Assembly: GCA_014138645.1 (NCBI GenBank)
Contig: JACJIB010000003.1
Span: forward strand, 496,001-560,000
Length of the DNA stretch: 64,000 nt
Source of the DNA: Methylorubrum thiocyanatum
GTDB taxonomy: Bacteria; Pseudomonadota; Alphaproteobacteria; Rhizobiales; Beijerinckiaceae
Direction: 5' to 3'
Part shown: piece after piece, positions 56,974 to 64,000 of the stretch
Numbering within the stretch: position 1 is the first letter of the stretch
Layout: every line of letters starts with the position of its first letter
Notes under the pieces: generated by a model
The model's database searches: none
The model's input: the letters and a program-made list of their open reading frames with translations, nothing else
What the model was told of the DNA's origin: nothing
Made by a program: the position numbers and the translations under genes

Positions 56974-57479
56974 CGGGCGGGTTCCAGGTTGGCGGCGCGC
57001 TTGATGGCGAGGAGGCTGAGCGCCGCCTCCGCCGCGCCGCCGCCCTTGTTCATCTCGGAGACCCGGGCGCGGGCGAGCGCCTGCTCCATGGTCTCGACGG
57101 TGAGGATGCCGTTGCCGAGCGGCAGGTGCTCGGAAACGGAGAGATCCATCAGGGCGCGGGCGCTCTCGCCCGCGACGATGTCGTAGTGGCCGGTCTCGCC
57201 GCGGATGACGCATCCCAGCGCCACCGCCGCGTCGTAGGGGCCCCCGGCCTTGCGGCCGGCTTCCATCAGGATCGCGATCGCCGAGGGGATTTCGAGGGCG
57301 CCCGGCACGGTGAAGATCCGCGCCTCGGCGCCGACCGCCTCGATGGCGGCGCGGGCCCCCGCCAGCAGCTCGTCGGCGATGTCGTCGTAGTAGCGCGCCT
57401 CCACCACCAGCACGCGGGTGCCGGCGAGGCTCTCGAGAATGCTCTTGGGCGCGTCCGCGTCCCGGCGTTGGGAGACCAT
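56970..57479 (-). CDS. ribH: 6,7-dimethyl-8-ribityllumazine synthase RibH
   Basis: 169 residues. [55 protein letters not shown] and [20 protein letters not shown] are the RibH signatures; the residues binding the ribityl chain are present. Penultimate step in riboflavin synthesis. Starts the ribH-nusB-thiL transcript. Its partner ribE/ribD genes are about 4 kb away on the same strand, separated by a sugar-lipid module. Confidence 0.95.
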   Translation of the reverse strand: MVSQRRDADAPKSILESLAGTRVLVVEARYYDDIADELLAGARAAIEAVGAEARIFTVPGALEIPSAIAILMEAGRKAGGPYDAAVALGCVIRGETGHYDIVAGESARALMDLSVSEHLPLGNGILTVETMEQALARARVSEMNKGGGAAEAALSLLAIKRAANLEPAR

Positions 57480-57810
57480 GGGTGTGACGTTCCGAGGCGA
57501 GTTCGCGGAAGTGTGGGGCGGGCCGGAGGGTTAGCCCAAGTGCCGCCGGCTCCACAAGCGCCATGGGAGCCGGGCCGGGCGCAGCCCAGGCGTGCGACGG
57601 GCAAGAGGCGCACGACGCGGCGCGGAAAACCCCTCGCATTTCAGTTGTAGCGGAGAGGTTTGATCAATCACATCGCGCCGAAATGGCCGCCCCACAACCT
57701 GCGATGACACCTATTAACCCGCCTGAAGTCGGTGTCGGCGATAGACTGTCGAACGCAAGTAAGCGGGGCCGCCCATAGCGGCCGCGCACTGGAAACGGGG
57801 GTTATCCAGC
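57480..57810. other. Divergent intergenic region before ribH and the HAD-UbiA gene
   Basis: 331 bases between ribH (minus) and the UbiA fusion gene (plus). I looked for an FMN riboswitch (conserved hairpins with cGGGGCGGGGuG-type segments) and found none on either strand. No ORF with conservation. Likely contains both promoters. Confidence 0.5.
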
Positions 57811-59376
57811 ATGGCGACCGCGCGCGCGAGAAGGGCGGAGGCGGCCCCGGTCCCGATCGACGACCGGGGCGGGGATCCGGCCTTCGCGCCGCGGCCGGTT
57901 CCGCTGGTGATCGACCTCGACGGTACGCTGCTGCGCACCGACCTGCTGCTGGAAGGCGTCATCGCGCTGCTGCGGGCCAATCCGCTGATGCTGTTCGCGA
58001 TGCTGCTGTGGCTGCCGCGGGGCCGCGCCTACTTCAAGCGCCGGATCGCGGAAGGCGCCGGCCTCGATGTCGCGACCCTCCCGGCCAACGCGGCTTTGCT
58101 CGCCCATATCGAAGCGCGGAAGGCGGCCGGCCAGGAGATCGTGCTCGCCACCGCAGCCGACGAGCTGATGGCGCTGCGGGCGCTGCGGCGCTTTCCCGTC
58201 TTCGACCGGGTGGTGGCGAGCGACGGGGTGCGCAACCTCAAGGGCGAGACCAAGGCGGCCCAGCTCCGGGCACTCTACCCGCAGGGCTTCGACTATGCCG
58301 GCGATTCCGCCGCCGATCTGCCGGTCTGGGCGACGGCACGGCGGGTGATCGTGGTGGAAGCCTCCACAGCCGTGCTCCGCGCCGCGAAGGCGCTCGGCAA
58401 GCCGGTGGAGGCGTTTCCCGCCGCCTCACGATCCCGGGCGCTGCTCAAGGGCCTGCGCCTGCACCAATGGGTCAAGAACGCCCTCGTATTCCTGCCTCTC
58501 GTCCTCGGCGGCCGGGCCGGGGAGGCGCAGGCCTGGGGCAGCGCGCTCCTGGCCTTTCTGGCGCTCGGGCTCGTCGCCTCGGCGAGCTACCTGCTCAACG
58601 ACCTCCTCGACCTGTCGCACGACCGCGCCCACTGGTCGAAACGTGAGCGCCCCCTGGCGAGCGGGGCGCTGCCGCTCGCCGTCGGTCTCGGCGCGCTCGT
58701 GCTCGGCCTGACGGGCGGGCTCGCGCTGGCGGCCCTCGCCGGCGCGGCGGTCGTCGCCGGCGTGCTCGCCTACCTTGCCCTCACGCTGGCCTATTCCGCG
58801 TGGCTGAAGCGGGTGCCGATGCTCGACACGCTAACGCTCGGGGGCCTGTTCTCCCTCCGGATCGTGCTCGGCGTCGCGGCGGTCGGGGTGGCGTGGTCGC
58901 CCTGGCTGCTCACCTTCTCGATGTTCCTGTTCACCTCGCTCTCGTTCGCGAAGCGCCACACGGAGTTGCGCGGGGCGGTCCGGCGCGGCCAAGCCGGCCC
59001 CATCGCCGGGCGCGGCTACCAGCCGGCGGACGAAGGCGTCGTGCTCGCCTTCGGCGTCGCCTCGGGGCTCGCCAGCGTCGTCATCTTCATCCTGTATCTC
59101 GCCAACGAGGCGTTCCACCACGCGGCGCTCGCCGCACCGCTGGCGCTGTGGAGCTTCCCACTCATCCTCGTTCTGTTCATGGGCCGGGTCTGGCTGCTGG
59201 CGGGCCGCGATGCCCTGCACGACGATCCGGTCGCCTTCGCGGTCAAGGATCGTCCGAGCCTCGCGCTCGCGGGCATCGCCGGTCTCGCCTTCGCGGTCGC
59301 CGCCTTCGGCCTACCGCACCGCCTCCTTCCGCAGGGATTCGAACCGTCATGGGTCATGAGGTCGTCCGTTTCCTGA
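57811..59376 (+). CDS. HAD phosphatase-UbiA prenyltransferase fusion (decaprenyl-phosphate phosphoribosyltransferase type)
   Basis: 521 residues. Residues 30-200 form a HAD domain: D35 and D37 in VIDLDGTLLRTDL, D164/D169 in YAGDSAADLPVW. Residues 210-510 are a UbiA-type polytopic prenyltransferase: YLLNDLLDLSHDRAHWSKRE (N263, D264, D267, D271) binds Mg-diphosphate of the substrate. This pairing in one protein resembles the separate phosphoribosyltransferase and phosphatase that make decaprenylphosphoryl-ribose in mycobacteria, where phosphoribosyl-decaprenyl phosphate must be dephosphorylated. The gene overlaps gtrA downstream by 28 bp. Confidence 0.87.
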   Translation: MATARARRAEAAPVPIDDRGGDPAFAPRPVPLVIDLDGTLLRTDLLLEGVIALLRANPLMLFAMLLWLPRGRAYFKRRIAEGAGLDVATLPANAALLAHIEARKAAGQEIVLATAADELMALRALRRFPVFDRVVASDGVRNLKGETKAAQLRALYPQGFDYAGDSAADLPVWATARRVIVVEASTAVLRAAKALGKPVEAFPAASRSRALLKGLRLHQWVKNALVFLPLVLGGRAGEAQAWGSALLAFLALGLVASASYLLNDLLDLSHDRAHWSKRERPLASGALPLAVGLGALVLGLTGGLALAALAGAAVVAGVLAYLALTLAYSAWLKRVPMLDTLTLGGLFSLRIVLGVAAVGVAWSPWLLTFSMFLFTSLSFAKRHTELRGAVRRGQAGPIAGRGYQPADEGVVLAFGVASGLASVVIFILYLANEAFHHAALAAPLALWSFPLILVLFMGRVWLLAGRDALHDDPVAFAVKDRPSLALAGIAGLAFAVAAFGLPHRLLPQGFEPSWVMRSSVS

Positions 59377-59783
59377 TCGCCGGCGGTTCGGCGACCGCGA
59401 TCAACTGGCTCATCCGGATCCCGCTCTCGCTCGTCCTGCCGTTCGAGGCCGCCCTGCTCGCCGCCTACGGCCTCAGCATGCTCGCGTCGTTCTGGCTCTA
59501 CCGGGCCTTCGTGTTCCGGGGGGCGTCGCGCGGCTCGCTGCGCGGGCAGGTCGGCCTGTTCCTCGCGGTGAACGCCGCCGGCGCGGGCGTCGTGCTCGCG
59601 GTCAGCCTGGTGGTGCTCGACGGCCTGACCGTTCTGCTGCCGGAGCTGAGGCCGTCCTTCGCCGAGGCCATCGCCCACGGCGCTGGCATCGCCGTCGGTG
59701 CGGTGGCGAACTATTGCGGTCACCGTCTCCTCACCTTCGGCTCGGCGCCGCGACCGTCGTCTCAGGTGCCTCAGAGCCTGTAG
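59349..59783 (+). CDS. GtrA-family membrane protein
   Basis: 144 residues with four membrane helices: VRFLIAGGSATAINWLIRIP, FEAALLAAYGLSMLASFWLY, QVGLFLAVNAAGAGVVLAVS and AEAIAHGAGIAVGAVANYCG. FLIAGGSATAIN and SFWLYRAFVF are GtrA-family marks. GtrA proteins flip polyprenyl-phosphate-linked sugars across the inner membrane. Starts 28 bp inside the UbiA gene, so coupled. Its end overlaps the convergent GT-C gene by 13 bp. Confidence 0.86.
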   Translation: MGHEVVRFLIAGGSATAINWLIRIPLSLVLPFEAALLAAYGLSMLASFWLYRAFVFRGASRGSLRGQVGLFLAVNAAGAGVVLAVSLVVLDGLTVLLPELRPSFAEAIAHGAGIAVGAVANYCGHRLLTFGSAPRPSSQVPQSL

Positions 59784-60997
59784 ACCGAGAGCAGGGTCAC
59801 CACGGCGAGGTTCGCGGTCACGCCCCAGGTGACGAGGAGCGGCAGGGCGGCGAAGGCCGGCGGGCGCTCGCCGCGCACCATCAGCACGATCAGGATCGGC
59901 AGCCAGTCGAGCACGTAGCGCTGGGTCGCGATCTGCTCGGCGCCGTTCGAATGGTAGAGCAGGGTGAGCCCGGCGATGACCGCGATGGTGGCGGCGCCGG
60001 CCGCGAACACCCGGTCGAGCCGGGCGTAGAAGGCCAGCAGCAGCCAGGGGCTCGCCACGAGGATCGCCGTGCCGGCCTTGTCGAAGCCGACGAGATCCGT
60101 CAGCCGCGGCCCGCCGAACTCGAAATGGGTGCCCTGCAGAAACAGGTAGAGCGTGTTGAACAGCAGGTAGTCGCGCGAGAACAGGCCGCCCTCGGTGATG
60201 CGGCGCCAGATGAAGCTGTCCTGGCCGGGATTGTGGATGAAGGCGTAGCCGGTCTCGAACGGACTGCCGAACCGCGCGGCGTTGTAGGCGCAATACACCG
60301 CGAGGGCGGCCGCGACGGGCAGAGCCGCCAGCAGCGCCGATTTCACGACGGCGGCGGAATCCGCGAACAGCGGACGCCCCCGCGGCAGGGCCAGAACCAG
60401 CAGGAACAGGGGATAGAAGATCGCCATCTGCCGGCACAGGAAGGCGAGGCCGACGAACAGCCCGGCGAGCGGCAGCGAGGCCCGGCCGATCACCGCCCAG
60501 ACGCTCAGGCTCATCATCAGGAACCCGACCGTCTGGGAGAAGAACCAGACGCCGTCCGAGCGCAGGGTGACCTGATAGAGCGGACTCGCGAAGGCGAGCG
60601 CCGCGAGCAGCCACAGCGCCTCCGTTCGCCCGACCCCGAGGGCGCTGAAGATGCGGCTCCACGTGAACAGGCTCAGGGCCGACAGGCACAGACCGAGCAG
60701 CACGAAGCCCTTGAAGCCGGGAAAGCCGAACAGGGCGATGAACGGCGTGAGCAGCAGCGCCGGCAGGGGCGGGAAGATGATGTAGCGGCGCCCCTCGAAC
60801 AGGGCGCAATCGATCTCGGGACAGTGCTCGACCCAGAGCCGCCCGTGCAGGAGCGCGTCGGCCAGGGCCCCGTGGGAATTGAAGCCGGCATCGCGCAGGG
60901 CGCCCCGTCCGAGGAGCAGGGCGAGGAGGAGGGCACCGCCCAGTGCGGTCAGCGCCGCCAGCACTCGGTCGCGGCGCGTCTCGACTGGTCCCGTCAT
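59771..60997 (-). CDS. GT-C-type polytopic membrane glycosyltransferase
   Basis: 408 residues with about ten membrane helices. Loop after helix 1 contains FNSHGALADALLHGRLWVEH with acidic residues as in GT-C enzymes, and RSDGVWFFSQTVGFLMMSLS, FVGLAFLCRQMAIFYPLFLL follow. GT-C enzymes use polyprenyl-phosphate sugars as donors on the periplasmic side, which fits the neighbouring UbiA and GtrA genes. The specific sugar is unknown. Overlaps the end of gtrA by 13 bp on the opposite strand. Confidence 0.75.
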   Translation of the reverse strand: MTGPVETRRDRVLAALTALGGALLLALLLGRGALRDAGFNSHGALADALLHGRLWVEHCPEIDCALFEGRRYIIFPPLPALLLTPFIALFGFPGFKGFVLLGLCLSALSLFTWSRIFSALGVGRTEALWLLAALAFASPLYQVTLRSDGVWFFSQTVGFLMMSLSVWAVIGRASLPLAGLFVGLAFLCRQMAIFYPLFLLVLALPRGRPLFADSAAVVKSALLAALPVAAALAVYCAYNAARFGSPFETGYAFIHNPGQDSFIWRRITEGGLFSRDYLLFNTLYLFLQGTHFEFGGPRLTDLVGFDKAGTAILVASPWLLLAFYARLDRVFAAGAATIAVIAGLTLLYHSNGAEQIATQRYVLDWLPILIVLMVRGERPPAFAALPLLVTWGVTANLAVVTLLSVYRL

Positions 60998-61394
60998 GCG
61001 CCCCGCCGCCCTTCTTCAGACAATCCCGAATCAAGGCGCCCGACGGGGCGGAAACGGCGAAGTCTCTCCCATGTGAACCTTGGCCTTTGCCGTGGGCAAG
61101 ACCGGTCATGGTCGCGGCCCACGGCGGCATTGCCGCAGGTGAGCGGACGAAAGACAATCGAGGCCGAGCCCTCGCACGCCGCGACGGTCGGTTCAGCTGA
61201 TCAGGAATCCAGTGGCGTTCCTGAGAGCCAGGCAAAAGTCAGCAAGGCCTCCGCTCAACCGCGTCGAACGAGGCGGCCGACCAGGGCACATCATGGTCTT
61301 GGGACGTTCGATGCTCTCGACCGGGGTGGCCCGTGCCCGCGTGAGCCGCCTATGCGGCAAGGGAGCGCGATCTTTCGCCCGAGCCGGAGCGGAC
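60998..61394. other. Intergenic stretch between the GT-C gene and ribE
   Basis: 397 bases, no supported gene. A weak hairpin tcaggaa (61201-61207) and ttcctga (61218-61224) could be a terminator for ribE, which ends at 61395. I see no riboswitch, RNA gene or conserved frame on either strand; the long plus-strand frame across ribE is a shadow. Confidence 0.45.
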
Positions 61395-62033
61395 TCACCC
61401 CTGCAGCAGCCCGCGGGTCTCGGCGAGGCGCGCGGCGTAGCGGGCGAGCAGATCGACTTCGAGATTGATCCGGTCGCCGGCGCGGCGCTCCTCCCAGGTC
61501 GTGACCGAGAGGCTATGCGGGATCAGCAGCACCGAGAAGTCGGCGCCCGAGACCGCGTTGACGGTGAGCGAGGTGCCGTCGAGGCAGATCGAGCCCTTCT
61601 CGGCGATGAACCCGGCGAGCGCGGACGGCGCCCGCAGGGTGAAGCGCTCGCTCGCGCCCCACGGGTTGTCCTCGCCGGTCACGGTCTCGCGCGCCAGGAT
61701 CTCGGCGATGCCGTCGACATGGCCGGTGACGAGGTGGCCGCCGAGTTCGTCGCCGAGCTTGAGCGAGCGTTCGAGGTTGATCCGCGTGCCTTCGCGCCAC
61801 GTGCCCACGGTGGTGCGGGCCAGGGTCTCGGCGGCGGCATCCACCGCGAAGCGGCAGCCCGCGCCGTGCGGCTCCACCGCGACGGCGGTGAGGCAGGGAC
61901 CGGAGCAGGCGATCGAGGCGCCGAGCGCGATGCCGGCGGGATCGTAGGCGCTCTCGATGACAATGCGGCGCAACCGGTCCGAGCCCTCCATCGAGACGAC
62001 CCGGCCGACATCGCTGACGAGCCCGGTGAACAT
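61395..62033 (-). CDS. ribE: Riboflavin synthase alpha subunit RibE
   Basis: 212 residues with the two homologous lumazine-binding halves. MFTGLVSDVGRVVSME at the start; ACSGPCLTAVAVE with GHLVTGHVDGIAEI in the first, SICLDGTSLTVNAV with LLIPHSLSVTT in the second. Converts two 6,7-dimethyl-8-ribityllumazine into riboflavin and its precursor. Starts one base after the ribD stop, so coupled. Confidence 0.94.
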   Translation of the reverse strand: MFTGLVSDVGRVVSMEGSDRLRRIVIESAYDPAGIALGASIACSGPCLTAVAVEPHGAGCRFAVDAAAETLARTTVGTWREGTRINLERSLKLGDELGGHLVTGHVDGIAEILARETVTGEDNPWGASERFTLRAPSALAGFIAEKGSICLDGTSLTVNAVSGADFSVLLIPHSLSVTTWEERRAGDRINLEVDLLARYAARLAETRGLLQG

Positions 62034-62034
62034 G

Positions 62035-63168
62035 TCAGATCCTCTCGTAAGTGGTCGCCGTGTCGGGGCCGAGGTCGCGGGTCTCGACCGTGGCGAAGGA
62101 GCCGTCCGCGAGGCGGCGGGCGAGGTTGGGCCCGAGCGCCGGCAGGCCGCCGGCCTCCCCCAGCGCGACGGCGCCGGTGATGAGGGTGCAGGCATCGATC
62201 AGATCGTGCGCGGCGAGCGCATCGGCAAGCGCCGGCCCGCCCTCGCTGCAGATCCGCGTGAGGCCGCGCTCCGCCAGCGCGGCCAGCGCCGCGGGCAGAT
62301 CGATTCGGCCCTGTGCATCGGTCGGGACGAAGGCGATCTCGACGCCGAAGGAGGCGAGCATGCGCCGGGCATGGGCCGGGGCGCCGCGCCCGGTCAGCAC
62401 CAGGGTTGGCAGGTCGCGGGCGCCGCGCACGAGGTGGCTCGCCGGGTTGAGGCGCAGGGTCGAGTCGAGGACGATCCGCAGCGGCGAGCGCTCGGTGAGC
62501 CCCGGCAGCCGCACGGTCAGCGACGGATCGTCGGCCCGGGCCGTGCCGATGCCGACCATGATCGCGTCGGCATGCGCCCGCCACAGATGCACCGCCCCGT
62601 CGGCGATGGCACCGGTGATCTTCAGCCGCTCGCCGGTCGAGGGGGCGGCGAAGCCGTCGCGGGTGCGGGCAAGCTTGAGGTGGAGGCTCGGGCGGCCCTT
62701 CGTCACCCGACTGAAATGGCCGCGATGGTCGCGGGCGGCCTCCTCGCGCAGCAGGCCGGTCTCGACCGCGATTCCGGCGGCGCGCAAGCCGGCATGGCCG
62801 CGCCCGGCCACCCGCGGATCCGGATCCTCGATCGCGGTGACGACGCGGGCGACCCCCGAGCGGATCGTCGCCTCCGTGCAGGGCGGCGTACGGCCGTGAT
62901 GCGAGCAGGGCTCCAGGGTGACGTAGAGCGTGGCGCCGCGCGCCGCCTCGCCCGCCATGGCGAGCGCCAGCGGCTCGGCATGCGGCCGCCCGCCGGGGGC
63001 CGTCACCGCCTGCCCGACGATACGGCCGTCAGGGGTCACCACGATGGCGCCGACGCTCGGATTGGGCCAAGTCCGGCCGAGATTGCGCCGTCCCAGTGCC
63101 AGGGCGAGGCGCATGGCGCGGCGATCGAGAGCCTGCTGCACGGCGGTATCCACGGCCGGCCCCGTCAT
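62035..63168 (-). CDS. ribD: Bifunctional deaminase/reductase RibD
   Basis: 377 residues. N-terminal deaminase with zinc ligands in [26 protein letters not shown] (HAE and PCxxxxxxPPC) and the C-terminal reductase with [44 protein letters not shown]. Carries out the two steps after GTP cyclohydrolase II in riboflavin synthesis. ATG overlaps the nrdR stop (ATGA). Confidence 0.94.
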
Positions 63169-63722
63169 GCCCGCTTGCGGGACGGACGGCCGCGGCGCGG
63201 TGCGGCGGCCGCCTCGTCGGTCGCGACAGGCACGGCCTCCTCCTCTTCGGGCAGGAGCGCCTCGCCCGCCAGACGGCCGCCAAGGGTACCGAGCAGGTCC
63301 TGGAAATCCTGCGCCTCGCGGAAATTCTTGTAGACCGAGGCGAAGCGGACATAGGCGACGTCGTCCAGCCCCTTGAGCCCCTCCATCACCGCCTCGCCGA
63401 TGGCCTCGCTGGTGACCTCACCCTCGCCGCCGCTCTCCAGCCGGCGGGTGATACCGCTGACGAGGCGCTCCACCCGCTCGGGATCGACCGTGCGCTTGCG
63501 AAGCGCCACGTCGATCGAGCGCTGGAGCTTATCGCGGTCGAAGGGCACGCGCTTGCCCGAGCGCTTGAGCACGACGAGTTCGCGCAACTGCACCCGCTCG
63601 AAGGTCGTGAAGCGTCCGCCGCAATCCGGGCAGACGCGACGGCGGCGGATCGCGGAGGAATCCTCGCTCGGCCGCGAATCCTTCACCTGGGTGTCGGGGC
63701 CACCGCAGAACGGACACCGCAT
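63165..63722 (-). CDS. nrdR: Transcriptional repressor NrdR
   Basis: 185 residues. Zinc ribbon [20 protein letters not shown] and [13 protein letters not shown], then an ATP-cone domain with [20 protein letters not shown] and [14 protein letters not shown]. Represses ribonucleotide reductase genes by sensing dATP/ATP. The C-terminal 40 residues are Glu/Arg-rich and longer than usual. Leads the nrdR-ribD-ribE operon with ATGA overlap to ribD, a common arrangement in alphaproteobacteria. Confidence 0.95.
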
Positions 63723-63785
63723 CGCGCGCTCACCACCTCGTCCGGCACGTTCTCTCAGCCGCGCCCTCTCTGCCCCACTCGCCGC

Positions 63786-64000
63786 TCAATTGCCAGGAGC
63801 CGGATCGGCCGAGGCGTCGGCGAGGGTGTCGTCGAAGGGATCGGCGGGGGTGGAACTCTCGTCGTCCGGCTCGTCGAAGAGGGCGCCGAGCGCCGCCGCC
63901 GTCGAACCGGCCGCCACGTCGGCGAGCGTGAGACGGTCGAGTTCGAGGAAGAAGGCCTGCTCCGCCGCGTCCAGGGCCCATTTGAGGCGACAGCGGCTGA
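63786..64000 (-). CDS. Hypothetical protein, 3' part
   Basis: Partial; the start lies outside the window. The frame that is open gives LKWALDAAEQAFFLELDRLT LADVAAGSTAAALGALF, then an acidic Asp/Pro-rich tail ending PAPGN at a stop at 63786-63788. I do not recognise the family. It lies 63 bp upstream of nrdR on the same strand, in the position often held by genes near glyA. The alternative frame starting at MGPGRGG is a shadow. Confidence 0.45.
   Translation of the reverse strand, partial: SRCRLKWALDAAEQAFFLELDRLTLADVAAGSTAAALGALFDEPDDESSTPADPFDDTLADASADPAPGN

Noticed and set aside
57480..57810. FMN riboswitch before ribH
   Set aside because: Neither strand shows the conserved FMN aptamer segments; only ordinary promoter DNA is left.
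63730..63981. 83-residue frame MGPGRGGAGLL at the right edge
   Set aside because: Arg/Gly-rich shadow of the partial frame that ends at 63786 and has ordinary protein composition.

Overview
The window comes from a high-GC alphaproteobacterial chromosome. Gene content points to the Methylobacterium/Methylorubrum group of the Rhizobiales: a formaldehyde-activating-enzyme (Fae) paralog, an NDUFS4-type complex I accessory subunit, a LOV histidine kinase, a SWIB protein with a lysine-rich tail, the nrdR-ribD-ribE / ribH-nusB-thiL order, and many small membrane or PRC-barrel proteins. The genus is inferred from family composition and style; no database search was run. Coding is dense on both strands, mostly single genes or short operons. 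There is one tRNA gene (Pro, anticodon TGG), and no rRNA, CRISPR array or complete insertion sequence.

Layout. 1-2.5 kb: 3' part of a polyprenyl diphosphate synthase, ispE, and an MNT/HEPN nucleotidyltransferase pair whose HEPN half is frameshifted. 2.5-9.3 kb: a secreted TPR protein, small hypotheticals, a Rieske-FAD (AIF-like) reductase, a two-hairpin repeat element and an LLM-type flavin monooxygenase. 9.4-13 kb: an SPFH protein, a cyclic-peptide-type ABC exporter and a Phd/VapC toxin-antitoxin pair with a palindromic operator candidate. 13-28 kb: parE, threonine aldolase, an ABC exporter, two MFS transporters, two PRC-barrel proteins, a SWIB protein, an SDR, an alpha/beta hydrolase, a beta-hydroxyacid dehydrogenase and a GST. 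28-36 kb: tRNA-Pro followed closely by the NDUFS4 gene, a deaminase, a spore-photoproduct-lyase-like radical SAM enzyme, a SHOCT protein, glgX and a hybrid LOV kinase. 36-47 kb: icd, the Fae paralog, an rRNA/tRNA methyltransferase, a quinone reductase, a chemoreceptor, a striking AT-rich gene-poor stretch (about 42.7-43.2 kb), metY, a lone receiver protein and glcF. 47-55 kb: an esterase, an Lhr-type helicase and PdeM (part of the ligase-associated DNA repair set), a ClC channel, a 59-residue DUF1328 protein and an SDR. 55-64 kb: the riboflavin/thiamine operon thiL-nusB-ribH and the block ribE-ribD-nrdR, separated by a three-gene lipid-linked sugar module (HAD-UbiA fusion, GtrA, GT-C membrane protein).

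No wholly new multigene system is evident. The best second-look targets are the AT-rich island with a well-positioned ribosome binding site and tiny ORF, the Fae paralog that lacks the expected histidine, the broken HEPN gene, the HAD-UbiA/GtrA/GT-C module inside the riboflavin locus, and two composite palindromic repeat elements.
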